Shown here: positions 24,645-34,041 of the stretch, piece by piece
How the letters are laid out: each line of letters begins with the position of its first letter
Position numbering within the stretch: the stretch's first letter is position 1
Assembly (NCBI GenBank): GCA_963834705.1
Contig: CAWICV010000001.1
Coordinates: forward strand, 930,001-994,000
Direction: 5' to 3'
DNA from: RYN-230 sp963834705
Lineage (GTDB): Bacteria > Actinomycetota > Actinomycetes > Streptosporangiales > Streptosporangiaceae
DNA: 64,000 bases
Position numbers and translations under genes: made by a program
Notes under the pieces: generated by a model
Seen by the model: the letters and a program-made list of their open reading frames with translations, nothing else
What the model was told of the DNA's origin: nothing
Databases searched by the model: none

Positions 24645-27600
24645 TCACGCACCGACGGCATGTCCCGGGGTCAGGCCGCCCATCGCGGTGCTCGCCGCGG
24701 CCGGCACGCTACCGCGTATCTCGGGCATGTTGCCGCGCAGCCGGGCGCGGACCTGGTCCGCGTCCGAGTGGTGCAGGTGCTCGAGGATGGCCAGCGCCTG
24801 TTCCCAGGTCTGCCGGGCCTGCTCCTCATCACCGACCGCGTGGTAGACGTCGCCCAGGTGGACCAGCATGGTGGTCTGGTAGTACCCGCCGGCCATGCCC
24901 TCGATGGTGCGCAGCGCGGTGCGGATGTGCGTGATCGCCTCATCGAACCGGCCCAGGTGGAACAGCACGTAACCAACGCTGTCCCAGATGGCGCCCTCGT
25001 TCAGCGGGTCGACGCGGCCGCGGCTCATGCTCAGCGCCTGCTCGCAGAACTCCAGCGCCTGCTGATACTCGCCGAGCTGGGCGTGGATGTAGCCGACGCC
25101 GTTCAGCATCTTGGCCAGGCCGGGCTCGTAGCCCTCCTCGCGGTACAGCGCGAGCGCCAGCTGCGCGTGGCCCAGCGCCTCGGCCAGCCGGCCCTGCTGC
25201 TCGGCCAGGATCATGATGTCGTTGTGCGCCCGGGCCTGGCCGAGCCGGTCGCCCAGCTCGTGGTGCAGGTCGAGCGCCTGGGTGCAGTACACCCGGGCCT
25301 CGGCCAGCTGGCCGAGGCGGCTGTAGGTGGCGCTGAGGTCCCGGTACACGTGCGCCTGCGCGGCCTTGTCGCCTAGCCGCCTGGCCGCGGCGATCGCGAT
25401 GTGCTGGATGCCGACCTGGTCGTGCCAGTAGCCCTCACGATCGAAGAACAGCCACACCGCCCACGGCAGCTGCCAGGCGTAGGTGTCCAGGCCCGCCTCG
25501 CCGGCCTGGCCGATGGCGGCCAGCAGCACCTGGCGTTCGGCCGCGAACCACGCGTGCGCGTCGGCCGCGCAGGTCAATATCTCCGGGGTGACCCCGGGCT
25601 GGGCCGGCTCGACCGTCAGCAGCGGCCGGAGCGGGTTGAGCAGCCGGGTGCCCGCACTCGCGGTGTGCAGGTAGTGATCGAGCACCCGGTATACCGCCTG
25701 ATCCCGCAGCTCTTCCGGGTCGGTGGTGCGGGCCAGGTCGGCGGCGTAGGCGCGGAGCAGGTCATGGAACGCGTACCGGCCCGGCGCGTGCTCGGCGATC
25801 AGGTGCGCATCGGCCAGCTCAGCCGCGGCCGCCGCGGCCTCGGCCGGGGACACCGCGGCCAGGCTGGCCGCCGCCGGGATCGTCACATCCGGCCCGGCGT
25901 GCAGCCCGAGCAGCCGGAACAGCCGGGCGGCCGGCTCACTTAGCTGCTGGCAGGACCAGGAGAACACGGCCCGGATGCTGGCCACCGGGTCCCCCGCGTC
26001 CAGCGCGTCCAGCCGGCCCTGCGCATCAGCCAGCTCACGGGACAGCTCGGTCAGCGGCATCAGCGGCCGCGCCGCCGCCCGCGCCGCCACGATGCTCAGC
26101 GCCAGCGGCAGCCGGGAACACGACTCGGTCAGCTGGCGGGCCGCGTCCGCCTCCGCGCTGGCCCGCTCGCCCAGCCGGCCCGCCAGCAGTTCCCGCGCCT
26201 CGGTACCGGTCAGCACGTCCAGTGGCAGCAGCCGCGCGCCCTCGGTCGCGGCCAGCCCGGGCAGCCGGGCCCGGCTGGTCACCAGCACCAGGCAGGACGG
26301 GCTGCCCGGCAGCAGCGGCCGCACCTGTGCCGCGTCCCGCGCGTTGTCCAGGATGACCAGCACCCGCTTGCCGGCCAGGACGCTGCGGTACAGCGCCGAC
26401 TGCGCGTCCACGCTGTCCGGGATCTGCTCCTCGGTCACCCCGAATGCGCCGAGGAACCAGCGCAGCGCGTCGGCCGCGGCCACCGGGGTGCCGGACGGGT
26501 CGAACCCGCGCAGGTTCACGTACAGCTGCCCGTCCGGGAACTCGGCCGCCGACTGGTGCGCCCAGTGCACCGCCAGCGCGGTCTTGCCTGCCCCGGCCGT
26601 GCCGCCGATGACCAGCACCCGGACCGCCTCGTCCGGCGAGCCCGCGGCCTGCATCCAGGCCCGCAGCTCGGCCAGCTGCGCGGTCCGCCCGGCGAAGTGC
26701 GCGACGCCGGCCGGCAGCTGGCGCGGCACGACGGCCGCGGTGGCCGGGCTCCCGGTGTCCGCGTCGTCCGTCCCGGCCACCGCGACCGCGGTCCCGCGCA
26801 GCCTGCCACGGCCGCTCCTCCGGGTTCTGGTGACCGGCTCGCCGGCCGCACTGGGCCCGGCCACCGCCGCATCCGTCCCGCCCGCCGGGCCGGGGGCGGC
26901 ACCGGGGCCGGGGCCGCGGGGCGCACCGGCGGCGGTGGCCCGGCGCGGGCCAGCCGCCCGCTCCCGGGTGCCCCGCACGCTGCCTGACTGGGCGCTGCCC
27001 GCCTTGCCGCCGCCCGCGCTGCCCGGGCCGGCTGGCCGGGACCCGGGCGGTTCCGGCTGGCTTCCGGCCACCCGGAAGCTGGCCAGCGTTGGTCCCGGGG
27101 CGGCCAGCGCAGGATCACCGGCCAGGATGCCCGCCTGCAGGTCCCGCAGTTCGCGGCCGGGCTCCACGCCCAGCTCGTCAACCAGCATGCGGCGGGTGCG
27201 CTGATAGGCGGAGAGCGCCTCGGCCTGGCGCCCGCAGCGGTACAGGGCCAGCATGAGCTGGGCGTGGAAACGCTCCCGCCATGGGTGGTCCAGCGCCAGC
27301 TGGGTCAGCTCACCAACCAGCTCGGAGTGCCAGGCCCTGGGCCAGGCCGGCGTCCATCCGCCATTCCTGGGCCTGCATCCGGAGCGCGTCCAGCCGGGGT
27401 ACCTCGGCGGTGATCAGTACGTTCGACGGCACGTCCACCAGCGGGCTGCCGCGCCACAGGGCCAGCGCCTCGCTGAGCACGTCCCAGGCCGCTTCGGTGC
27501 CGGTGGCCGCGGCACCGCGGCCGACCGCCTCGCCGCCGCGGGCGCACAGCGCGGTGAACCACAGCGCGTCAACCTCGTCGGGCTCCGCTTCGAGCGCGTA

Positions 27601-27864
27601 CCCAGGGTCACGGGTCACGATCCGGCGCCCGCCCACCGGGCCGAGTATCTGCCGGAGCCGCTTCACATAGTTGCGGATGGCCACCCGCGCGCCGGCCGGG
27701 GGCGTCCCGTCCCAGATGATCTCGGCCAGCTCGTCGTAGGAGGCAACCTGCCCAGCCCGGAGCGCCAGCGCGGCCAGGATCACCCGCTGTTTAGGCGCTG
27801 GGACGACTACGTCCGCGCCGTCAGCCCGAACCAGTAATGGCCCGAGCACGCCCACCCAGAACAC
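24645..27864 (-). pseudogene. SARP/AfsR-type regulator (wHTH-BTAD-NB-ARC-TPR), frameshifted
   Basis: Minus-strand regulator of about 1,070 aa if repaired. The first part (from 27864) has the OmpR-like winged helix (VGVLGPLLVRADG, RVAIRNYVKRLRQILG) and half of the BTAD domain, then stops near 27310. At 27330 one extra base breaks the frame: GLAQGL should run into HSELVGELTQLALDHPWRER and then MLALYRCGRQAEALSAYQ. The rest has the NB-ARC domain (IGGTAGAGKTALAVHW, VLVILDNARDAAQVRPLLPG, LVTSRARL) and TPR repeats with a C-terminal Ala-rich end. Such proteins control secondary metabolism. No biosynthetic cluster is adjacent. Confidence 0.85.
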
Positions 27865-27938
27865 GCTGCCCCTAACCCCGATCCCTGTCGCGGCCCGCCG
27901 CCCCAGCCCTGGTTACCCCCCATAGCACCGATTCACCG

Positions 27939-29300
27939 TCACAGCACCGGCAGGTATCTGTCCAGCTCGAACTGGGTGACCTGATGCCGGTACTCGCGCC
28001 ACTCGGCGCGCTTGTTACGCAGGAAGAAGTCGAAGACATGCTCGCCGAGAGCCTCGGCTACCAGTTCGCTGTCCTGCATCGCCGTGATCGCCTCATCCAG
28101 GCTCTGCGGTAGCGGCGAGATGCCCAGCGCGCGCCGCTCGGCCGAGGTGAGCGCCCATACGTCATCCTCGGCACCGGGCGGCAGCTCGTAGCCGGCCTCG
28201 ATTCCCTTCAGACCCGCTTCCAGGATCACCGCGAACGCAAGGTAAGGGTTGCACGCCGAGTCTACCGAGCGGAACTCGACCCGGGTGGCATTTCCCTTGT
28301 GCGGCTTGTACATGGGGACCCGGATCAGAGCGGACCGGTTGTTGTGCCCCCAGCAAATGTACGCGGGCGCCTCTCCACCGGCACCGGCAGTAACTTCCGC
28401 CGCGCCCCACAGCCGCTTATACGAGTTGACCCACTGGTTACAGACCGCAGTGATCTCGGCGGCGTGCCGGAGCAGCCCGGCGATGAACGCCCGGCCAAGC
28501 TTGGACAGCTGGAATTCGGCACCCGGTTCGTAGAACACATTACGGTCGCCCTCGAACAATGACATATGGGTGTGCATACCGGAGCCAGGATGCTCGGTGA
28601 ACGGCTTCGGCATAAAGGACGCGTACACGCCTTGCTGCAGTGCCACCTCCTTCATGACCAGCCGGAACGACATAATGTTGTCCGCCGTGGTCAGCGCGTC
28701 CGCGTAGCGCAGGTCAATTTCCTGCTGGCCCGGGGCGCCCTCATGGTGGCTGAACTCCACCGAGATGCCCATGCTCTCCAGCATCTGGATGGACACGTGC
28801 CGGAAGTCGTGCGCGACGCTGTGCGGCGTGTGGTCGAAGTAGCCACCGGTATCGATGGGCTGTGGCGCGGCGCCCGCGGCCGGCTTCTCCTTGAGCAGGA
28901 AGAACTCCACCTCGGGGTGGGTGTAGAAGGTGAAGCCCAGATCGGCCGCATGGCCCAGCGCCCGCTTCAGCACGTACCGCGGGTCGGCGTAGGACGGTGC
29001 GCCGTCCGGCATCCGGATGTCGCAGAACATCCGGCCGACCCCGGACGCCTCGCCCCGCCAGGGCAGCAACTGGAAGGTGGACGCGTCCGGCTTGGCGATC
29101 ATGTCCGCCTCGTACACCCGGGCGAAGCCCTCGATGGCCGAGCCGTCGAACCCGATGCCCTCGGCGAAGGCGCCCTCCAGTTCGGCCGGGGCCACCGCGA
29201 CCGATTTCAGGTAGCCGAGCACGTCGGTGAACCACAGCCGGACGAAACGAATGTCGTGTTCCTCCAGGGTGCGGAGGACGAATTCTTCCTGCCTGTCCAT
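27939..29300 (-). CDS. glnA2: Glutamine synthetase-like enzyme (GlnA2 type)
   Basis: 453 aa of the glutamine synthetase I fold: FVRLWFTDVLGYLKSVAV start, IGFDGSAIEGF loop, HHEGAPGQQEIDLRYADAL metal ligands, PKPFTEHPGSGMHTHMSL and NRSALIRVP. It lacks the Tyr-containing adenylylation motif: ELPPGAEDDVWALTSAER occupies that place, so GlnE control is unlikely. Streptomyces GlnA2 is reported as a gamma-glutamylpolyamine synthetase; that activity here is by family resemblance only. It is divergent from nadE and has a GlnR-like site upstream. Confidence 0.9.
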   Translation of the reverse strand: MDRQEEFVLRTLEEHDIRFVRLWFTDVLGYLKSVAVAPAELEGAFAEGIGFDGSAIEGFARVYEADMIAKPDASTFQLLPWRGEASGVGRMFCDIRMPDGAPSYADPRYVLKRALGHAADLGFTFYTHPEVEFFLLKEKPAAGAAPQPIDTGGYFDHTPHSVAHDFRHVSIQMLESMGISVEFSHHEGAPGQQEIDLRYADALTTADNIMSFRLVMKEVALQQGVYASFMPKPFTEHPGSGMHTHMSLFEGDRNVFYEPGAEFQLSKLGRAFIAGLLRHAAEITAVCNQWVNSYKRLWGAAEVTAGAGGEAPAYICWGHNNRSALIRVPMYKPHKGNATRVEFRSVDSACNPYLAFAVILEAGLKGIEAGYELPPGAEDDVWALTSAERRALGISPLPQSLDEAITAMQDSELVAEALGEHVFDFFLRNKRAEWREYRHQVTQFELDRYLPVL

Positions 29301-29405
29301 GACAGCCTGTCCTTGCTGGTCAGCGGCTTACACCTGCGTGGATGCGGGCAGCACAGCATATCGGCTGACCGAGCCTGCGCCCCGGCGCCAGTCTCTCTCG
29401 ATCGT

Positions 29406-29421
29406 GTTACCAGGGCGTTAC
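29406..29421 (-). promoter_or_regulatory. Possible GlnR half-site pair upstream of glnA2
   Basis: Read on the minus strand: GTAAC-GCCCTG-GTAAC, two half-sites with the six-base spacing of a GlnR box, about 105 bp before the glnA2 start. The first fits gTnAC; the second has one mismatch to GaAAC. No further half-sites are seen. Confidence 0.4.
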
Positions 29422-29511
29422 AAAGCCACCGTGAGTCTACCCGTGGTGCCCGGGCCGGGCCCACCGCCGGGCGGCATCCGGGCCTGCCGCACCGCGGCAT
29501 ACAGTGAACGG

Positions 29512-31383
29512 GTGACCAGGCTGCGGATCGCCCTTGCCCAGGCGAACTCGACCGTCGGTGACCTGTCCGGGAATGCTGCCGCGGTGCTGGAGTGGACCCG
29601 CCGCGCCGCGGCCGCCGGCGCGGACCTGATCGTGTTCCCGGAGATGATGCTCACCGGCTACCCGGTGGAAGACCTCGCGCTGCGCGCCTCGTTCGTGTCC
29701 GCGTCCATCGCCACGCTGCAGGACACCGCGCGGCGGCTGGCTGACGCCGGGCTCGGCGGCATCGCGGTGGTCACCGGCTATCTGGGCCGCCAGGAGGGCG
29801 TAGCCGCCCGGGTCGGCGTGCCGGCCGGTGCGCCGCTGGACGCGGCCGCACTGCTGTACGGCGGCCGGGTCGTGGTGACCTCGGCCAAGCACCACCTGCC
29901 GAACTACGGCGTGTTCGACGAGTACCGGTACTTCGTGCCGGGCAACTGCCTGCCGGTGGTCCGGGTCCCGGCGGCCGGCGGCGAGGCGGTGGATGTGGCC
30001 ATCGCCATCTGCGAGGACCTGTGGCAGGACGGCGGGCCGGTCGCGGTCACCCGGCAGGCGGGCGCCGGGCTGCTGGTGGTGCCGAACGCGTCCCCGTATG
30101 AGCGTGGCAAGAGCGAGGCCCGCTTCGAGCTCGTGGCCCGGCGGGCCCGCGAGGCAGGCGCCGCGCTGGCCTACGTGAACATGATGGGCGGCCAGGACGA
30201 ACTGGTCTTCGACGGGGACTCGATCATCGTGGACGCCCAGGGCGAGCTGCTCGCCCGCGGGCCGCAGTTCGAGGAGACCCTGCTGGTCGCCGACCTGGAG
30301 CTGCCGGCCGCGGACGGCCCGCTGCCGGCCAGCAGCCCGGCCGACGCCAGCGACGGCACCATGATGACGATCGCTCGAGCTTTGCTCGATCCCCAGCCCG
30401 CACGGCCGGCTGCGCCGGCTTCGGCGAGTAGTGGCGATCGGGGGGTTCCGGGGGGTCGTCCCCCCGGGCTAGCAGAGCCGGACGAGCCACCCGGACCACC
30501 TATCTGGGACCGGCTTGACCCGCTGGCCGAGGTGTACGCCGCGCTGGTCACCGGGACCCGCGACTACGTGCGGAAGAACGGTTTCGGCTCGGTGATCCTC
30601 GGCCTGTCCGGCGGCATCGACTCCGCGCTGGTGGCCACCATCGCCGCCGACGCGCTCGGCCCGGAGCAGGTGCACGCGGTGCTGATGCCCAGCCAGTACT
30701 CCTCCGAGCACTCGGTCGGCGACGCCGAGGACCTGGCCAAGCGGCAGGAGCTGCAGGCCAGGACGGTGCCGATCGCGCCGATGGTGGACAGTTTCGAGGC
30801 CGAGCTCGACCTGCCCGGCCTGGCCGCCGAGAACCTGCAGTCCCGGATCCGCGGGGTGATCCTGATGGGGCTGAGCAACGCCGCCGGGCACCTCGTCCTG
30901 ACCACCGGGAACAAGAGCGAGATCGCCACCGGGTACTCCACCCTGTACGGCGACTCGGCGGGCGGCTTCGGCCCGATCAAGGACGTGCTCAAGACGCTGG
31001 TCTGGGACCTGGCCCGGTGGCGCAACGAGGCGGCCGCGGCGCGTGGCGAGACACCGCCGATCCCGGAAAACTCCATCACCAAACCGCCCAGCGCGGAGCT
31101 CAAGCCCGGCCAGCTGGACACCGACTCGCTGCCCGACTACGCGGTGCTGGACCCGCTGCTGGACGACTACGTGGAGAAGGACATGGGCGCGGCCCAGCTG
31201 GCCGCGGCCGGGCACGACCCGGCCCTGGTGGACAAGGTGATCCAGCTGGTGGACCGGGCCGAGTACAAGCGGCGGCAGTACCCGCCCGGCCCGAAGATCA
31301 CGCCGCGCAACTTCGGCCGGGACCGGCGGCTGCCGATCACCAGCCAGTGGCGCGAGCCCCGCCCAGCCACCCCGGCCGAGTAA
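29512..31383 (+). CDS. nadE: Glutamine-dependent NAD+ synthetase
   Basis: Final step of NAD synthesis. 623 aa. The N-terminal nitrilase-type glutaminase (1-280) has Glu in VFPEMMLTGYP, Lys in AKHHLPNYGVFDEYRYF and the nucleophile Cys in IAICEDLWQDGGP. The C-terminal synthetase (about 345-620) has the PP-loop LGLSGGIDSALV, TTGNKSEIATGY and the SITKPPSAEL motif. Between them lies an unusual linker of about 45 residues, rich in Pro/Ala/Gly, encoded by hairpin-rich DNA (30365-30490). GTG 29512 gives the conserved RLRIALAQANSTVGDL start. Confidence 0.95.
   Translation: MTRLRIALAQANSTVGDLSGNAAAVLEWTRRAAAAGADLIVFPEMMLTGYPVEDLALRASFVSASIATLQDTARRLADAGLGGIAVVTGYLGRQEGVAARVGVPAGAPLDAAALLYGGRVVVTSAKHHLPNYGVFDEYRYFVPGNCLPVVRVPAAGGEAVDVAIAICEDLWQDGGPVAVTRQAGAGLLVVPNASPYERGKSEARFELVARRAREAGAALAYVNMMGGQDELVFDGDSIIVDAQGELLARGPQFEETLLVADLELPAADGPLPASSPADASDGTMMTIARALLDPQPARPAAPASASSGDRGVPGGRPPGLAEPDEPPGPPIWDRLDPLAEVYAALVTGTRDYVRKNGFGSVILGLSGGIDSALVATIAADALGPEQVHAVLMPSQYSSEHSVGDAEDLAKRQELQARTVPIAPMVDSFEAELDLPGLAAENLQSRIRGVILMGLSNAAGHLVLTTGNKSEIATGYSTLYGDSAGGFGPIKDVLKTLVWDLARWRNEAAAARGETPPIPENSITKPPSAELKPGQLDTDSLPDYAVLDPLLDDYVEKDMGAAQLAAAGHDPALVDKVIQLVDRAEYKRRQYPPGPKITPRNFGRDRRLPITSQWREPRPATPAE
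30448..30467. repeat. Perfect C/G hairpin in the nadE interdomain linker
   Basis: CCGGGGGG, loop TCGT, CCCCCCGG. It lies in a segment (30365-30490) that looks like an in-frame insertion between the two NadE domains. A sister copy lies in glnE. Confidence 0.6.
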
Positions 31384-31414
31384 CCCGGGCCGCGGCAGTA
31401 CGCCCAATTGGCGT

Positions 31415-32455
31415 TCATAAGGAAAGCATTAGAACGGCATAGCCGACGAGCCAGTGCTCTAGCTGATAGTCGCCGCCGACCACATAGGGAAGCGCCGCCT
31501 TGGCGTGCTGCCAGGCCGCGCCGAGCGCGGGCTCGCAGCGTGGGTCGCCAGGCGGCAGCGTGTCCGCGATCCGCCGCCAGCACCAGGCCCGGCTGGCGTT
31601 CAGCCCGTGCAGCTGGGCGGCCTGCCCGTCGGTGTCGTCGCCCGCCGCCGCCGGAGTGAACAAGGCGGCCGGCCGGCCCCACTCGATGCCGGGCAGGAAC
31701 ATGGTCAGCCACTCCGCGAACTCGGCCCGGGGCAGGATGCGGGACATCAGCTCGGCCTCGGTGAGCGCGGGCGACAGGCAGTCGTCCCCGGACGGTTCCC
31801 AGTCGGCCGGGTACATGGTGTCCGCGCTGAACCAGCCCATCGCCCGGGCCGCGATCGCCTCGCGCAGCGCCGGGTCCCCGGCGGCCGCCCGCGCCTGGGC
31901 GAACGGCCAGGCCAGCGACAAGCCGAACGCGCTGCCCCGGCGGGTGCCGTAGCGCACCGGGTAGACCTGCCCGGGCAGCCAGCGCAGGAAGCAGCTGACC
32001 AGCGCCTCGGCCAGCGGGGCCAGCGCGCTGGCCCACTTCATCCCGTCCGGGTGATCCCAGGTCGCCGCCTCGTGCACCAGGGCGAGCGCCCAGCCCCAGC
32101 CCTGCGGCCGCTCGGTGGGCGCGTCAGGTCCGGCGATGAAATCGGCCTCGTGGGCCAGCGCCACCGGAGTGAACTGGCCGCTCAGCACGTGCCGGATCTC
32201 CTCGCCGCGGGCCACGTCCGGGATCCGGCGCAGCAGCCGCAGCAGGGCCCAGTGCATCTGCACCGCGGACTGCCAGTCGTGGCTGCCGTAGAACACCGGC
32301 GTGCGGGCCCGCGGCCGGTACGGGAAATCACCGGGCGCGGTCATCAGGTGCTGCATCGCGGCGGGAAACTCATGCTTGACGTTGGCCAGCGCCACTCCCG
32401 CGTAGCCGGCGCCCTCGGTGCGGAGCAGTCCGGCCCACTCGTCTGCCAGGTCCAT
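31415..32455 (-). CDS. DUF2891 family protein
   Basis: 346 aa, no signal peptide or TM. The conserved features are the N-terminal HEFPAAMQHLM, the RTPVFYGSHDWQSAVQMHW motif, WGWALALVHEAATW and EWLTMFLPGIEWGRPAALFTP. This is a widespread uncharacterised alpha-helical family. ATG 32455 is the first start after the PhzF gene; the frame stays open upstream antisense to PhzF but without family similarity. The C-terminus ends 31 bp from the convergent nadE stop. Confidence 0.85.
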   Translation of the reverse strand: MDLADEWAGLLRTEGAGYAGVALANVKHEFPAAMQHLMTAPGDFPYRPRARTPVFYGSHDWQSAVQMHWALLRLLRRIPDVARGEEIRHVLSGQFTPVALAHEADFIAGPDAPTERPQGWGWALALVHEAATWDHPDGMKWASALAPLAEALVSCFLRWLPGQVYPVRYGTRRGSAFGLSLAWPFAQARAAAGDPALREAIAARAMGWFSADTMYPADWEPSGDDCLSPALTEAELMSRILPRAEFAEWLTMFLPGIEWGRPAALFTPAAAGDDTDGQAAQLHGLNASRAWCWRRIADTLPPGDPRCEPALGAAWQHAKAALPYVVGGDYQLEHWLVGYAVLMLSL

Positions 32456-32526
32456 GGTCCGACCGCCCTCCAGCCGAGAGTTCCGGCATGCACCGAGTGG
32501 ATTCCCGGGACCAGCCCGTCCTACGC

Positions 32527-33357
32527 CTAGAGTTCGGCCTCGCCTGACAGGTACGTCCGGGACGCCCCGCCCACCCAGACCTGCCCGTCCGGTTCCTGGC
32601 TGATATGCACCTGGCCGGCCCGGCCCAGCACCGTTCCCTGGCTGGCCAGATACGGGGCGGTAGCCCGGCCGGTGCTGAGCAGCCAGCCGGCCAGCGCCGC
32701 GTTCAGGCTGCCGGTCACCGGGTCTTCGACCGTGCTGCCGGCCACTGGGAAGAACGCGCGCACCTCGAACGCGGCGGGGCCGCCCGGCGGGTACGGCCCG
32801 GCCACCCCGATGTCCATATCCACCACGCCGGGGCGGAGCGCGAGAACCGCCTCGGCCGTCCGCAGCAGCGCCGCGACCCAGCCCGGGCCGTTGTCCGCCC
32901 AGGCCAGGTCGGCGATGTCGGCCCGGGCGATGCCGAGCTGGGCGGCGATCCGCCCGGCCAGCGGCTCGTCCACCGGGCCGGACCGGATCAGCGGCGGGGC
33001 GGCGAACGCCAGCCCGGCCTCGGTCTGCCGGACCTGGACCAGGCCGGCTCCGCACTCCTGCACGCACACCCCGGGGGTGGCCGGCTGGCCGCCCGCCTCC
33101 AGCCAGGCGTGGCAGGTGCCCAGCGTGGGATGCCCGGCGAACGGCAGCTCGCTGGCCGGGGTGAAGATCCGTACCCGGTAGTCCGCCTGGCCGCTGGACG
33201 GGGGCAGCACGAAGGTGGTCTCGGACAGGTTGGCCCAGTTGGCGAACCGCTGCATGGCTTCGGTGCTCATGCCGTCCGCGTCGAGCACGACGGCGAGCGG
33301 ATTGCCGCGGAACGGGACAGCGCTGAACACATCGACCTGACGGAATGGGCGCCGCAC
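32527..33357 (-). CDS. PhzF family isomerase/epimerase
   Basis: 276 aa, two-fold PhzF/diaminopimelate-epimerase-like fold. QVDVFSAVPFRGNPLAVVLDADG at the start, NLSETTFVLPPSS with the catalytic Glu, PFAGHPTLGTCHAWLE and PVTGSLNAALAGWLL are typical. Known members isomerise dihydro-hydroxyanthranilate in phenazine synthesis, but most are housekeeping proteins of unknown substrate; no phenazine genes are near. It is upstream of DUF2891 on the same strand with a 71-bp gap. Confidence 0.9.
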   Translation of the reverse strand: MRRPFRQVDVFSAVPFRGNPLAVVLDADGMSTEAMQRFANWANLSETTFVLPPSSGQADYRVRIFTPASELPFAGHPTLGTCHAWLEAGGQPATPGVCVQECGAGLVQVRQTEAGLAFAAPPLIRSGPVDEPLAGRIAAQLGIARADIADLAWADNGPGWVAALLRTAEAVLALRPGVVDMDIGVAGPYPPGGPAAFEVRAFFPVAGSTVEDPVTGSLNAALAGWLLSTGRATAPYLASQGTVLGRAGQVHISQEPDGQVWVGGASRTYLSGEAEL

Positions 33358-33411
33358 GGTCCCGAGTCTTTCACGGCAGGGCAGCGGCGCGGGCGGCCAG
33401 CCGGCCGCCGG

Positions 33412-34041
33412 TCAGCGGGCGTTGAGCCCGTGCAGCAGTTCGTCCACCACGCGCTCGGCGAAGCCCTCGGCGATGCCCTCCGGCTGGTGCTTGCCGCGGG
33501 CCACGACCGCCCCGGACAGCATGAACAGCGCCACCTCGACATCGGTGTCCGGGCGCAGCTCGCCGGCGGCCACGCCGCGGCGCAGCACGCCGCGCATCAC
33601 CTCGCGGCGCGGCTCAATGACCGTCTCCTGGTATCGCGCCAGCAGCCGGGGGAACTTGGCCCCCTCGCCGAGCAGCAGGGCGAACGACCGGGCCCGGCGC
33701 GGGTCGGCGTAGTCGGCCGCCAGCGCGTCCAGCAGCGCGACCAGGTCCGCGCGGGCCGACTCGCCGCGCAGTTCGGGCAGCGGCGTCTTGAGCGCGGCCA
33801 GCGCGTCCAGCAGCAGGTCCTCCTTGCCCGGCCAGCGGCGGTAGATGGTGGCCTTGCCCACCCCGGCCCGGGCCGCCACCTCCTCGATGCACAGCCCTTC
33901 CACGCCATGCTCGGCGAACAGGCTGAGCGCCGCGTCGATGATGGCCCGGTCGGCCCGCTCACTGCGCGGCCGCCCGGGGCGGCGGTGCTCGGCCGCCGTC
34001 CCGGGCGGCTGGTCAGCAATCGTGCTGGTGCTCATCCGCAT
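33412..34041 (-). CDS. TetR family regulator of the DHA2 pump operon
   Basis: 209 aa. Helix-turn-helix at about 30-75: AALSLFAEHGVEGLCIEEVAARAG and GKATIYRRWPGKEDLLLDAL, a canonical TetR recognition helix. The C-terminal domain is helical. ATG 34041 shares its A with the stop of the upstream pump gene (TAATG), so the two are translated from one message; ATG 34035 is an alternative. It probably represses the operon through the dyad at 35769-35791. Confidence 0.92.
   Translation of the reverse strand: MRMSTSTIADQPPGTAAEHRRPGRPRSERADRAIIDAALSLFAEHGVEGLCIEEVAARAGVGKATIYRRWPGKEDLLLDALAALKTPLPELRGESARADLVALLDALAADYADPRRARSFALLLGEGAKFPRLLARYQETVIEPRREVMRGVLRRGVAAGELRPDTDVEVALFMLSGAVVARGKHQPEGIAEGFAERVVDELLHGLNAR

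Noticed and set aside
27939..29300. Naming this gene as the main glutamine synthetase
   Set aside because: It is shorter, lacks the adenylylation Tyr and matches the GlnA2 subgroup; the canonical enzyme is at 11175-12599.
32456..33067. Upstream extension of the DUF2891 frame over the PhzF gene
   Set aside because: About 200 Arg/Gly-rich residues antisense-like to PhzF in another frame; DUF2891 similarity begins at ATG 32455.
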